Positions 8,385-17,996 of a DNA stretch of 64,000 nt are shown here, piece after piece. The stretch is from Hyphococcus sp. (GTDB lineage Bacteria > Pseudomonadota > Alphaproteobacteria > Caulobacterales > Parvularculaceae): contig JAJFFY010000046.1 of NCBI GenBank assembly GCA_021776415.1, positions 1 through 64,000 on the forward strand. Direction: 5' to 3'. A model generated the notes under the pieces. The model saw only the letters and a program-made list of their open reading frames with translations. It searched no databases and was not told where the DNA came from. The translations under genes and the position numbers were made by a program. Positions within the stretch are counted from its first letter, which is position 1. Each line of letters opens with the position of its first letter.

Positions 8385-9348
8385 TGGCAAGACGCAATGG
8401 CGTATTGAAGACAATATTTTCAGAAGCTGTCTCGATCGTCTCAATAGTTAGCGTCCGCCGCTCGGCAAGTAATTTTAAAAACCCCTCAACCAGATGTTCG
8501 GGCGCTGAAGCGCCGGCGCTCAAACCGATAGTGGAAACTTCCCTGAGCGCGCCCGGGTCAAAGGCGGCCGCATCCTCGATCAGCATGGCGCATTTGGCGC
8601 CGGCGCTTTTTGCGACCTCAACCAGCCGCAAAGAGTTCGACGATGTCCGCGAGCCGATGACGACAAAGAGATCAACACCCGGCGCCGTCGCTTTAACGGC
8701 GTTCTGCCGGTTGGTGGTTGCATAACAGATGTCTTCTTTGCGCGGGCCGGCGATGTCGGGAAATTTGACCTTCAGCGCCGCAATGATGGTCCGCGCGTCG
8801 TCAACCGACAGTGTTGTCTGGGTGATGTAAGCTTTTGGTCCGTCACGGTCTTTGAGCGCGGCGACGTCGCTAACCGAGCCCACCAGGGTGATTTCGTCTG
8901 GCGCGACCTGACCCATGGCGCCGACCACTTCGGGATGATTGGCATGGCCGACCAGATAGATATGCCGGTTTGCGGCCGCATGCCGGCGGGCCTCATTATG
9001 GACCTTGAGGACCAGGGGGCAGGTCGCGTCAATCGTTAGGAGGTTGCGCGCTGCGGCCTCGTCATGGGCGGCGCGCGGGGCGCCATGGGCTGAGAAAATG
9101 ACCGGCCGGTCGCTGGGCGTCTGGCTAAGCTCTTCGACAAACACTGCGCCCATAGCGGCAAGCCGCTCGACGACATGTTTGTTGTGGACAATTTCATGAC
9201 GCACATAGACCGGCGCGCCATGTATCGCCAGCACCTCCTCAACGGTGCGGATCGCGCGCTCAACCCCAGCGCAAAACCCCCGCGGCGCTGCAAGGCGGAC
9301 TTTCAGCGGCAATTTTTCTCGCATTGGTTTTTCTGGCATCGTTTTCAT
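8380..9348 (-). CDS. ispH: 4-hydroxy-3-methylbut-2-enyl diphosphate reductase
   Basis: About 322 residues from the ATG at 9348 (GAGAAA upstream); ATG codons at 9378 and 9339 are alternatives. The three cysteines that bind the [4Fe-4S] cluster are in PRGFCAGVERAI, TIDATCPLVLKVH and EDICYATTNRQ, and the substrate-contact motifs HGAPRAAHDEA and SSNSLRLVEVA are present. It makes IPP and DMAPP in the last step of the MEP isoprenoid pathway. In many alphaproteobacteria thrB (homoserine kinase) lies between ispH and rnhA; it is absent here. Confidence 0.96.
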   Translation of the reverse strand: MKTMPEKPMREKLPLKVRLAAPRGFCAGVERAIRTVEEVLAIHGAPVYVRHEIVHNKHVVERLAAMGAVFVEELSQTPSDRPVIFSAHGAPRAAHDEAAARNLLTIDATCPLVLKVHNEARRHAAANRHIYLVGHANHPEVVGAMGQVAPDEITLVGSVSDVAALKDRDGPKAYITQTTLSVDDARTIIAALKVKFPDIAGPRKEDICYATTNRQNAVKATAPGVDLFVVIGSRTSSNSLRLVEVAKSAGAKCAMLIEDAAAFDPGALREVSTIGLSAGASAPEHLVEGFLKLLAERRTLTIETIETASENIVFNTPLRLAS

Positions 9349-9497
9349 TAACGCGATTTCTCGTTCATCGCCCAGCATGAGCGTTGCGCCTTGGGTTTCG
9401 AGACGCTACGAGAAGCTGACACGAAATAACGGCGTCTCAACGGCAACCGTCTGGCGGCAAGAGGGCCATTTATGAGCAAATATAAGGGTTCGGTTCG

Positions 9498-10058
9498 ATG
9501 AACAAACTGTTAGCCAGCGCGCTTATCGCCGCAGCCATGGGCGTTGCCGGATGTTCGGGATTAAAAAAGAGTACGGCGGGCGATAAAAATCCGGCGCCGT
9601 GTCCAAATGTAGTGGTTCTCCTCGACGCTTCGAGGATCATAGAGTTTGACGGCGAAGAGCGTCTTGAGGATATCGCCTATACCGGCGAAATCACCAATGT
9701 TGAGATCGGCTGTCGGTATATTGAAGACAAGCCGATTGACGTGGATATCGCCATTGACCTCGCTTTTGGCAAAGGACCTAAGGGCGAAAATGGTGATAAG
9801 GTTTTCAAGTACTTTGTCGCAGTCACGCGTAAAGACCTTGAAGTCATTGCCAAAACTGAATTTCTGGCTCCCGCGAAGTTTACCGACAAAAATACCATTG
9901 TCGTCGCCAATGAAGACATCAACAAAATCACCATTCCGCGCGCTGGCGACCATATTTCCGGCGCCAATTTCGAAATCATCGTCGGCTTTGCGCTTTCGCG
10001 CGACCAGATCATTTTTAACCGCTCCGGCAAAAGTCTGAAATTTCCAAATCTGCAATGA
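9498..10058 (+). CDS. Lipoprotein of unknown function
   Basis: 186 residues. The start MNKLLASALIAAAMGVAGC is a lipoprotein signal peptide with lipobox VAGC, so Cys19 should be lipidated and the protein anchored in the periplasm. The mature part is a predicted beta-rich domain with strands such as VVVLLDASRIIEFD and NFEIIVGFALSRDQIIFNR; I recognise no enzyme motif. Its stop overlaps the argS start by four bases (ATGA), so the two are probably translationally coupled. Confidence 0.75.
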   Translation: MNKLLASALIAAAMGVAGCSGLKKSTAGDKNPAPCPNVVVLLDASRIIEFDGEERLEDIAYTGEITNVEIGCRYIEDKPIDVDIAIDLAFGKGPKGENGDKVFKYFVAVTRKDLEVIAKTEFLAPAKFTDKNTIVVANEDINKITIPRAGDHISGANFEIIVGFALSRDQIIFNRSGKSLKFPNLQ

Positions 10059-11818
10059 CCATCCTTGAAGAGCTGAGCCGGCGGGTTGGCGATGCGTTCG
10101 CCGAGGCGGGGCTGGATCGGGACTATGGCCGGGTCAAACTGGCCGACCGGCCGGACCTTGCGCAATTCCAGTGCAATGGCGCCCTGGCGGCGGCGAAAGC
10201 CGCCAAGCAAAATCCGCGCGCCCTGGCGGAAAAAGTTTGTGAAGAATTGCGCAGCGATGTCGCCTTTAATGCCGTGACCATCGCCGGGCCGGGCTTCATC
10301 AATATCACACTGGCCGATGATGAGCTCGCCCGTCGTCTTGGCGCGATCCTTCAAGGCGACCGCCTCGGCGGCTGGCAGACGCCTGCGGCTGACAAAATCC
10401 TGCTCGATTATGGCGGGCCCAATGTAGCCAAGCCGCTCCATGTCGGCCATTTGCGCGCGGCAATCATTGGCGAAAGTCTCAAACGTATTTTCAGGTTCGC
10501 AGGCGACGAAGTGGTCGGCGACGTGCATTTGGGCGATTGGGGCCTGCCCATGGGCCAGCTCATCACCGAGTTAAAGCGCGAGCAGGCGGGGCTTGCGTAT
10601 TTCGACCAAGCGTTCGAAGGGCCGTACCCGGATCAACCGCCGGTGTCGCTGGCGGATCTGGAGCGGCTTTACCCGCAAGCCTCCGTCGCCTGCAAAGCCG
10701 ATAAGGCGCGTGCGGATGAAGCGCGCCAGGCAACGGCTGAGCTGCAAAAGGGCCGGCCTGGCTATCTCGCTTTGTGGAAACATTTCGTCGCGGTCTCGCG
10801 CGAGGCGATTGAAAAAGAATATCAAGATCTCGGCGTCACCTTTGACTTATGGAAAGGCGAGGCGGACGCCGCGCCGTTAATTCCGGAGATGGCGGCGGAC
10901 CTCGCTGGCAAGGGGCTGATTGAAGACAGCGACGGCGCGCAGATCATCCGTGTAGCGCGTGATGGGGACAACAAGAAAATCCCGCCACTGATGTTGTTTA
11001 AGTCCGATGGCGGCGTCACCTACGGCACAACCGATCTCGCGACCATCGTCGATCGCGTGCGCTCGGATAATCCTGATCGCATTATCTATGTCGTCGATCA
11101 GCGCCAGGCATTGCATTTTGAGCAGGTCTTTCGCGCCGCCGATCTCGCCGGTCTGTTTGCCGCCGACCGGCTCGAACATATCGGTTTCGGCACCATGAAC
11201 GGCAAGGATGGCAAGCCGTTCAAAACCCGCGAGGGCGGGGTTCTGCGATTGCGCGAGATGATCGATATGGTCACCGAACGGGCGTTGGCGCGGCTTGCGG
11301 AAAATGGTTTGGCTGAAGGCTATGACGATGCCGAGACAAACGACATCGCCTGCAAGGTCGGCGTCGCGGCGTTGAAATTTGCTGACCTCTCGAACCCGCG
11401 CACCAGCGATTACATTTTCGACCTCGACCGGTTCATGGCCTTTGAAGGCAAGACCGGACCCTATCTTCTATATGCGCGCGTGCGGGTGCGCTCGGTGCTG
11501 GCCAAGGCCGAAGCGGCGGGCGCCGGGGCGCCGGGCCCGATTATAATCACCGCGCCGGAAGAACGCGATCTCGCTTTGGTGCTGCTCGGCTTTGGCGACG
11601 CCTTGCGCGCCGCTCACCAAAAGCGCCTGCCGCATTTGCTGTGCGACCACGCATTTTCGCTGGCGCAGGCGTTTTCAAAATTCTACGCCGGTTGTCGCAT
11701 CGCCGACGAGGCGGATGATTCGATTCGCGCCTCCAGACTGGGGCTTGCCACAGCTTCCGGGCGCCAGCTTGACTTAATCCTTGATCTATTGGGCATTCAA
11801 GCGCCGGCGCGCATGTAA
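10055..11818 (+). CDS. argS: Arginyl-tRNA synthetase
   Basis: 587 residues, usual length. The N-terminal ArgRS-specific additional domain (about 1-95) is followed by the catalytic class I core with HVGH at 129-132, the KMSKS-like loop KPFKTREGG and a DALR-type C-terminal anticodon domain ending LLGIQAPARM. It charges tRNA-Arg in the cytoplasm. It follows the lipoprotein gene with an ATGA overlap. Confidence 0.97.
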   Translation: MTILEELSRRVGDAFAEAGLDRDYGRVKLADRPDLAQFQCNGALAAAKAAKQNPRALAEKVCEELRSDVAFNAVTIAGPGFINITLADDELARRLGAILQGDRLGGWQTPAADKILLDYGGPNVAKPLHVGHLRAAIIGESLKRIFRFAGDEVVGDVHLGDWGLPMGQLITELKREQAGLAYFDQAFEGPYPDQPPVSLADLERLYPQASVACKADKARADEARQATAELQKGRPGYLALWKHFVAVSREAIEKEYQDLGVTFDLWKGEADAAPLIPEMAADLAGKGLIEDSDGAQIIRVARDGDNKKIPPLMLFKSDGGVTYGTTDLATIVDRVRSDNPDRIIYVVDQRQALHFEQVFRAADLAGLFAADRLEHIGFGTMNGKDGKPFKTREGGVLRLREMIDMVTERALARLAENGLAEGYDDAETNDIACKVGVAALKFADLSNPRTSDYIFDLDRFMAFEGKTGPYLLYARVRVRSVLAKAEAAGAGAPGPIIITAPEERDLALVLLGFGDALRAAHQKRLPHLLCDHAFSLAQAFSKFYAGCRIADEADDSIRASRLGLATASGRQLDLILDLLGIQAPARM

Positions 11819-12148
11819 GGACTTGCCTGAATTGGGGAAATAACTGTGGCGCCTAATCAACAGAGATAAGATTTCTATACCAAAACGGTTGTGGAAAAAC
11901 ACGGGAAAATTCGGGTTTTCTGCCCATTTCTTCTCTCAATATTCTGTTAACCCATTAATTTATCGAGGTTAATTACCCCCACCATGTTTTGGATGGAGCG
12001 TGCCGGCGAGTTTTGCGTGCGCTGCAACAAAATATTCGCCGCATTGTCACGGGCTTGTCATCCAAAGTATCTAAGGGATCGCTTGTTTTTTGGAGTCGCG
12101 ACCACATGGCGGCTCAAAATTTTTATTCAAAACTCGGGGCATAAAAAT
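11819..12148 (+). other. 330-base region without a gene; leader of the TonB receptor
   Basis: No convincing coding sequence. An open frame enters from 11984 in phase with the receptor, but it lacks a ribosome-binding site and would put 55 residues before the signal peptide. The segment is AT-richer than its neighbours, with several TTAA clusters near 11946-11975, and holds the promoter candidate at 12044-12073. Confidence 0.6.
12044..12073 (+). promoter_or_regulatory. Candidate sigma-70 promoter of the TonB receptor
   Basis: TTGTCA (12044-12049) and TATCTA (12068-12073) are separated by 18 bases, a reasonable housekeeping promoter about 75 bases ahead of the receptor ATG. Based on consensus match alone. 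Confidence 0.35.
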
Positions 12149-15100
12149 ATGACACTAATGAAAACACTCTCCGCTGGCGCAGCGGCGATCGCGCTGACGA
12201 CAGCATTTGCAGTTGTCGCGCCAACGCCTGCCATGGCGCAACAGACGACTTCAGAAATTCGCGGCAAGGTCACGCTCGAAGACGGCTCGGCCGTCCCAGG
12301 CGCCGTTGTGACGATTGTCGATTCGCGGACTGGGTCGAGAAGGGTAACCACCTCAGACGCTAACGGTAATTTTTCTGCACGCGGTCTTTCCGTTGGCGGG
12401 CCATACACGGTAACGACCACTTCGGAAGGATTTCAAACGCAACGCCTCGAAGGTGTTCGCGCTCCACTGGGTTCAGCGACAAACATTAGCGTGGCGCTGA
12501 CCACGGCTGTTTCTACCGACGAGATCGTAGTCGTTGCGACGCGTAACAATGTCAGCCAGCTTGCGATTGGCCCAAGCGCGCAATTTGATCTGGCAACGCT
12601 GGAAGCGCTGCCGTCCATTGATCGTGATATTCGCGATGTTATCCGCCTTGATCCGCGCGTGACGATTGACGGAAATAATAACGACTCGATCAGCTGTCTC
12701 GGCGGGAACTTCCGTTCCAACTCATTTACCATTGATGGTGTTCGTAATGCAGACGGTTTCGGTCTTAATGATTCTGGATTTCCTAACCGTAACAACATGC
12801 CAATCCCGTTCGACGCCGTTCGTGAAACGTCGGTCGAGTTTGCGCCGTTCGATGTGGAATATGGTCAATTCTCTGGCTGTAACATCAACATTGTAACCAA
12901 GTCGGGCGAAAATCAGTTCCACGGTTCCGCATTTGGCGTGCTCAACTCCTCTGGCCTGACCGGGAAAACCATTGATGGCAATATTGTAAAAGACGGCGCT
13001 TTCAAAGATTGGAACTGGGGCGGGACGCTGAGCGGCCCAATCATCAAAGACAAGCTCTGGTTTTTCGGCGCCTATGAAGAGGTTAAAGATGGTGGGCAAA
13101 CGGTTGATACAGGTCCGCTTGGCGGCGGCTTCGCTAATGAACTGGACTTTCTGACGGTAGCGCAAGCGAACTCAATCGCTCAAACTCTTCAATCGGTCTA
13201 TGGGCGAGACGCCCTTGGGTTTGCACGTAACCTTCCAGACGAAAGTCGCCGAATTCTTGGTCGTGTTGATTGGGCGATTTCGGACGATCATCGTCTTGAA
13301 CTTACCTATTCGCGCTTGCGCGAATTGCGCCAAGATCCAGATGATTTGGGATTTGGTCCTGAATTCACTTTCCTCGACAATTTCGAAAATGAGGGCACAG
13401 AAAGTGAAAACTATTCTGCGCGTTTGTTCTCGCAGTGGACTGATAACTTTTCGACAGAAGTTCGCGTTTCCCGGTTGGATGTTACAGACAATCAGGGGCC
13501 AGTTGGCGGCGGAGAAGCCCAAGACCCCAATCCGAAGCCCCGGCTTTTGATTGAAAATATCACAAATACCGCCATTCCGGGATCAGATGGAGACGTGCTC
13601 AGCGGCCCAGGTTTCTTCCGTTCTGCGAACGATCTTCAAACGCAGCTTGATCAGGTCAAATTCAAGGCGAATTACACTACAGGACGTCATACCTTCACCG
13701 CTGGGGTTGAGGCAGATCAGTTTGATGTCTTTAACCTTTTTATTCGTGACGCGACTGGCACGATTACCTTTGATGGCATCGCCAATTTTGAAGCGGGCCT
13801 GGCCTCTCGAATTAGAGGCAATGGCTCATTTACTGGAGACCCCAGTGATGCGGCGGCAGAATTCCGCCGGACAATTTATACTGGATATATCCAGGATGAG
13901 TTCCAAGCCAGCGATGATCTAACCTTCACTTTGGGGCTGCGTTATGACAGGTATGGCTCTAATAACCGGCCGATACTAAATCCGAATTTCGTATCTGCCT
14001 TTGGCTTTGATAACACCCAAGCCTTCAACGGTCTTGATATACTGCAGCCGCGTTTTGGCTTTAACTGGGAAGCCGGAGAATTTTTGGGAGGTGAAACCTC
14101 CTTCCATGGCGGTGTTGGCGTCTTCTCAGGCGGCGATCCGACGGTGTGGTTCGCCAACAACTTCCAAAACTTTGGCGGGGCGATTGGCTCCGGTGATACA
14201 AATGATGCACCATGTACTGCGGCTGATCTACAAGTTGTCACAGGCGGATCATTTACCGGCATACCGGCTTGCTTAACCCAACAGCAAATTACCGAGGCGA
14301 CGCAGTTTGGCGCCAGCGTCAACGCTGTTGATCCAGACTTCAAGCTGCCGTCAATTTTGCGGTTCAATATCGGCTTTTCGCACTTCACCAACTTTACCGG
14401 TGGCGGCGGGTTCTTTGACGATTGGAATGTTCGGGCTGATTATATCCGCAGCGAAAACAGTAACTCCACGGATTGGGTCAACCTCGCATTAACGCCGACT
14501 GGCTTATTGGCGCCGGACGGCCGACCGATCCTCAATAACGTCAATCCATTGAACGCGGGTTGTGACGCTGTCTTCCAAGGCATCCGTCAAGGATTTACCG
14601 GTACTGACCTTACCAATAGCGGTCCTTGCGACTCGGGCAGGGTCGATGAGCAAATCCTCCTCACCAATGTTGATGGGGACAGCGGATTCTCTCAAACAGC
14701 GTCAATCTCGCTGTCGAAAGACTTTGATTACAATCTTGGCAACAGCCCAGGTAACTTCAATTTCACTTTCGGTTACGCATATAACGACAGTGACGTTGTA
14801 AACCCAAGCAACAGCTCTACTGCGAGTTCGAGTTTCGAAGAAGTTGCAGTAGTTACGCCGAACCAACCATTCCTGGCGCCGTCGCAGTTCGTGAACAATC
14901 ACAACATCACTATTGCGGCGCGGTTCAGCCAGGAGTTCATCAAGGAGTACCCAACGCGGCTCAACATTTTCTTCAACACCCAGTCCGGCCGACGCTTTAG
15001 CTATGTCTTCGATGAAGATGTCGATCGTGATCTTGGGGATAGTGATGATGAAGCGCGGCGGTTGATATATGTTCCGACCGGACCAAGTGATCCGCTCATT

Positions 15101-15502
15101 GATACTTCGCTCCTGACCGCAGCGGAGATAACTGAAGCCTTCGCCTTCTTCGACTCCACAGGGCTCAGCAAATATGCCGGCGGCTTTGCACCACGCAACG
15201 CTTTCAAGGATCCATGGTTTACGGATATGGACATTCGTATCTCTCAGGACATACCGGGTTTCTTCGGTAGTGACCGGTTCCAGGCGTTTGTCGACATTGA
15301 GAACTTCCTCAATCTTATCGATGACAGTTCAAATGTGTTTGAACGGTTTGATCGCGGTAATGTTGATGAGGGCGTTGAGGTGTACGATTTCGACATTGTC
15401 GGCGGGCGTTTTCTGATCACCGACATTAAAGACGTCGATTTGGAGCAGCGGGTAGACCCATCCGTTTGGGCAATCCAGTTTGGTATTCGTTACGAATTCT
15501 AA
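12149..15502 (+). CDS. TonB-dependent outer-membrane receptor with carboxypeptidase-regulatory-like domain (Oar type)
   Basis: 1117 residues from the ATG at 12149, with CGGGG about 9 bases upstream. A signal peptide ends at about residue 29 (PAMAQ). Residues about 30-120 are a CarboxypepD_reg-like beta domain (SEIRGKVTLEDGSAVPGA...). The plug follows (about 150-270) with EIVVVATR acting as the TonB-box region and the segment NSFTIDGVRNADGFG, then a long beta-barrel ending in the aromatic IQFGIRYEF. The architecture matches Oar-like receptors, which import large or complex substrates or take part in surface functions. No partner transport or enzyme gene is adjacent, so the ligand is unknown. 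A terminator follows at 15523. Confidence 0.92.
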   Translation: MTLMKTLSAGAAAIALTTAFAVVAPTPAMAQQTTSEIRGKVTLEDGSAVPGAVVTIVDSRTGSRRVTTSDANGNFSARGLSVGGPYTVTTTSEGFQTQRLEGVRAPLGSATNISVALTTAVSTDEIVVVATRNNVSQLAIGPSAQFDLATLEALPSIDRDIRDVIRLDPRVTIDGNNNDSISCLGGNFRSNSFTIDGVRNADGFGLNDSGFPNRNNMPIPFDAVRETSVEFAPFDVEYGQFSGCNINIVTKSGENQFHGSAFGVLNSSGLTGKTIDGNIVKDGAFKDWNWGGTLSGPIIKDKLWFFGAYEEVKDGGQTVDTGPLGGGFANELDFLTVAQANSIAQTLQSVYGRDALGFARNLPDESRRILGRVDWAISDDHRLELTYSRLRELRQDPDDLGFGPEFTFLDNFENEGTESENYSARLFSQWTDNFSTEVRVSRLDVTDNQGPVGGGEAQDPNPKPRLLIENITNTAIPGSDGDVLSGPGFFRSANDLQTQLDQVKFKANYTTGRHTFTAGVEADQFDVFNLFIRDATGTITFDGIANFEAGLASRIRGNGSFTGDPSDAAAEFRRTIYTGYIQDEFQASDDLTFTLGLRYDRYGSNNRPILNPNFVSAFGFDNTQAFNGLDILQPRFGFNWEAGEFLGGETSFHGGVGVFSGGDPTVWFANNFQNFGGAIGSGDTNDAPCTAADLQVVTGGSFTGIPACLTQQQITEATQFGASVNAVDPDFKLPSILRFNIGFSHFTNFTGGGGFFDDWNVRADYIRSENSNSTDWVNLALTPTGLLAPDGRPILNNVNPLNAGCDAVFQGIRQGFTGTDLTNSGPCDSGRVDEQILLTNVDGDSGFSQTASISLSKDFDYNLGNSPGNFNFTFGYAYNDSDVVNPSNSSTASSSFEEVAVVTPNQPFLAPSQFVNNHNITIAARFSQEFIKEYPTRLNIFFNTQSGRRFSYVFDEDVDRDLGDSDDEARRLIYVPTGPSDPLIDTSLLTAAEITEAFAFFDSTGLSKYAGGFAPRNAFKDPWFTDMDIRISQDIPGFFGSDRFQAFVDIENFLNLIDDSSNVFERFDRGNVDEGVEVYDFDIVGGRFLITDIKDVDLEQRVDPSVWAIQFGIRYEF

Positions 15503-15522
15503 GCGAACGAAACACACTTACG

Positions 15523-15554
15523 AAAAAGGGCGGCTCATTGAGTCGCCCTTTTTT
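15523..15554 (+). terminator. Terminator after the TonB receptor
   Basis: AAAAAGGGCG and CGCCCTTTTTT form a strong stem round the loop GCTCATTGAGT, followed by a T-rich stretch. It may work in both directions and could also end the folE-side transcript. Confidence 0.85.
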
Positions 15555-15604
15555 ATTGTCTGTGCTGAAAGTTTGCCGCGACAGTGTTGAAACCCGGCGC
15601 CGGT

Positions 15605-16201
15605 CTATTTCCCGATCAACCGATAGAACCGCGCTTCCATGGCGGGGTCGGTTTCAAAGGCGCCGGTCATCGCTTGGGTGATGCAATCGACGCCCGTCTT
15701 GTGGATGCCTCTGGTGGAAATGCACTGGTGTTCAGCCTCAAGCAGCACCGCAACGCCGCGCGGGGCGAGCGCGGCCTCTATCGCGCCGGCGATCTGGTTG
15801 GTCAGCGTTTCCTGGCTTTGCAAGCGACGGGCAAACGCATCGACGACGCGGGCGAGCTTTGAGATGCCGACCACGCGCGCGCCCGGCAGATAGGCCACAT
15901 GGGCGATGCCGATCATCGGCTGAATGTGGTGCTCGCAATGGCTTTCAAAACGGATGCCGCGCATGACGACGATATCCTTATAGCCTTCGACCTCTTCAAA
16001 GGTGCGCGACAGGATCGAGACCGGGTCGTCTGCATAGCCGGAGAGAAATTCCTCATAGGCGTCAACAAAGCGCCGCGGCGTATCGATGAGGCCTTCACGC
16101 TGCGGGTTCTCGCCATAATAGGACAGCAGCGTGCGAACGGCTTCCTCGGCTTCTTCGCGGCTCGCCTGTTTTGGTTTTAGCAGGATGTTTTCTACTGACA
16201 C
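15605..16201 (-). CDS. folE: GTP cyclohydrolase I
   Basis: 198 residues beginning with GTG at 16201, directly after the ribH stop (TAA, no gap). AGGAGG inside the ribH end serves as its ribosome-binding site, so the two are probably translationally coupled. Zinc and active-site residues are C89 and H92 in SHCEHH and C160 in EAEHQCISTRG. The enzyme opens GTP to dihydroneopterin triphosphate for folate or queuosine-type products, not for riboflavin. Its place as last gene of the riboflavin operon is unusual; nusB is more often found after ribH. Confidence 0.95.
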   Translation of the reverse strand: MSVENILLKPKQASREEAEEAVRTLLSYYGENPQREGLIDTPRRFVDAYEEFLSGYADDPVSILSRTFEEVEGYKDIVVMRGIRFESHCEHHIQPMIGIAHVAYLPGARVVGISKLARVVDAFARRLQSQETLTNQIAGAIEAALAPRGVAVLLEAEHQCISTRGIHKTGVDCITQAMTGAFETDPAMEARFYRLIGK

Positions 16202-16687
16202 TTACGCCTCCTCGGTGGAGCGGTCTATGGACCGGCAAAGGGTGATGGTTTCAATCAACGCCAGCGCGGCTTCACAGCCTTTGTTGCCGGCCTTGGTTCC
16301 GGCGCGCTCAATCGCCTGTTCAATCGTGTCGACGGTAAGGACGCCGAATGAGATCGGCACGCCGGTATCACGCGCCGCCGCGGCGACGCCACTTGCAGCC
16401 TCGCCGGCGACATAATCAAAATGCGGCGTCGCGCCGCGAATGACGCAGCCGAGCGCGACGACGCCGTGATAGCGGCCGGTGGCGGCGAGCTTCCTGGCCA
16501 CGAACGGAACCTCATAAGCGCCGGGCGCCATCGCAACATCTATAGCGTCCTCGTTAACGCCGTGCTGGACGAGTGCGGTTTTGGCGCCGGCGGTGAGGCG
16601 CTCGACGATGAACTCGTTCCAGCGCGTCGCGACAATCGCAATCTTCAGCCCCGCGCCGGACATTGCGCCTTCAAATATTTGTCCCAT
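16202..16687 (-). CDS. ribH: 6,7-dimethyl-8-ribityllumazine synthase
   Basis: 161 residues from the ATG at 16687, with GGAG upstream and eight bases between the ribB stop and this start. Motifs PGAYEVPFVA and GCVIRGATPHFDYVA are typical. It condenses the dihydroxybutanone phosphate made by RibB with the ribitylaminopyrimidine to give lumazine. Fourth gene of the operon. Confidence 0.96.
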   Translation of the reverse strand: MGQIFEGAMSGAGLKIAIVATRWNEFIVERLTAGAKTALVQHGVNEDAIDVAMAPGAYEVPFVARKLAATGRYHGVVALGCVIRGATPHFDYVAGEAASGVAAAARDTGVPISFGVLTVDTIEQAIERAGTKAGNKGCEAALALIETITLCRSIDRSTEEA

Positions 16688-16695
16688 GACTGCTC

Positions 16696-17343
16696 CTAAC
16701 TTGCTGCGCGCAGATTTCCGTCTGCACATTCGCCAGCGCGGCGGTAATCCTGCAGCGCTTTTACGGAAATGATTTTGAGGTTGAAGCGCGCTGCGAAGAT
16801 TTCAAGATCCGGCAGCCGCGCCATGGCGCCATCGTCGTTCATCACCTCGCACAACATCGCCGCCGGGGTCAGCCCGGCGAGGGTCGCCAGATCGACGCAA
16901 GCCTCGGTCTGGCCGTCGCGCTGCAACACGCCGCCTTCGGTGGCGCGCAGCGGGAAGGTGTGACCGGGCGTGACGATGTCAGCGCGGGTCGCCTTCGGGT
17001 CGATAAGCGTGCGGATGGTATGGGCGCGGTCATGGGCGGAGATGCCGGTGGTGACGCCCTCGGCGGCCTCGACGGAGACCGTGAACCGCGTGCCGAAGCC
17101 GGAGCGGTTGTCCTCGTCCGGCACCATCAGCGGCAGGGCGAACTTGTCGAGCAGCGCCGGCGCCAGCGCGCAGCAGATCAGGCCGCGGCCTTCCTTGGCG
17201 AAGAAGTTGACCATTTCGGCGGTCACGAAATCGGCGGCAATCGTCAGATCGCCTTCGTTTTCGCGGGTCTCGTCATCGACGATGATAACGATTTCGCCGG
17301 TCTTAAAAGCTGCAATAGCTTCGGGTACAGACGCAATTGGCAT
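16696..17343 (-). CDS. ribB: 3,4-dihydroxy-2-butanone-4-phosphate synthase (stand-alone)
   Basis: 215 residues. Signature DDETRENEGDL near residue 23, DRAHTIR, and GHTFPLRATEGGVLQRDGQT with acidic and His residues for Mg-dependent conversion of ribulose 5-phosphate. The protein ends after the DHBP domain (LQDYRRAGECADGNLRAAS); there is no GTP cyclohydrolase II domain, although RibBA fusions are common in the class. Its ATG shares one base with the ribE stop (TAATG). Confidence 0.95.
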   Translation of the reverse strand: MPIASVPEAIAAFKTGEIVIIVDDETRENEGDLTIAADFVTAEMVNFFAKEGRGLICCALAPALLDKFALPLMVPDEDNRSGFGTRFTVSVEAAEGVTTGISAHDRAHTIRTLIDPKATRADIVTPGHTFPLRATEGGVLQRDGQTEACVDLATLAGLTPAAMLCEVMNDDGAMARLPDLEIFAARFNLKIISVKALQDYRRAGECADGNLRAAS

Positions 17344-17996
17344 TAACGCGCTCCTTGGTTGGTAAAGCCGTGTTCGGTGAGAAAATTGGTGGTGATCGGC
17401 GCGCCGTCGCGAGGTTGCGTCAGGCGCTCGATATATTTGGCGAGAATATCAACCTCGAGATTAATGCGGTCGCCGGGTTTTTTCCGGGGCAGGATGATTT
17501 TGGGTTGCGTGTAATTGATCAGCGTAACGTTGAACCAGTCGGCGCCAGTATCGACGACGGTCAGCGAGGTTCCGTCAATCGCGATATAGCCCTTGGTCAC
17601 AATATAGCGCATCAGCGCCGGATCGGTTTTGACGGTCAGCCACAATGCGTCCTTGTCGGGGCGGAAAGAGCTGATGGTCCCGGTCGCGTCCACATGGCCT
17701 TGCACGAAATGACCGCCAAGCCGGGTCGTCGGCAGGAGCGAGCGTTCGAGGTTGACCGGATCGCCGGCGACAAGATCGCCAAGGTTGGTGCGGGCGAGGG
17801 TCTCCGGCGCGAGGCCGACGGTGAACGTATTGTGGTTAAACGCCGTCGCGGTGAGGCAGACGCCGTTGATGGCGATGGAATCGCCCAGCTTGAGGCCGTC
17901 TAGCACGGTCGCCGCGCTGACCGTCAGATCAAAGCTGTCAGCGGATTTTGCGACCGCGGCGACGATGCCGATTTCTTCAACCAGACCGGTGAACAT
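17343..17996 (-). CDS. ribE: Riboflavin synthase, alpha subunit
   Basis: 217 residues from the ATG at 17996, one base overlapping the ribD stop (TGATG). The duplicated lumazine-binding architecture is clear: MFTGLVEEIG at the start of domain 1 and GHFVQGHVDATG at the start of domain 2, with C-terminal DILAKYIERL. It dismutates two lumazines to riboflavin. Confidence 0.96.
   Translation of the reverse strand: MFTGLVEEIGIVAAVAKSADSFDLTVSAATVLDGLKLGDSIAINGVCLTATAFNHNTFTVGLAPETLARTNLGDLVAGDPVNLERSLLPTTRLGGHFVQGHVDATGTISSFRPDKDALWLTVKTDPALMRYIVTKGYIAIDGTSLTVVDTGADWFNVTLINYTQPKIILPRKKPGDRINLEVDILAKYIERLTQPRDGAPITTNFLTEHGFTNQGAR

Noticed and set aside
11984-12148. N-terminal extension of the TonB receptor
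   Set aside because: No ribosome-binding site, and it would place 55 residues before an obvious signal peptide that starts at 12149.
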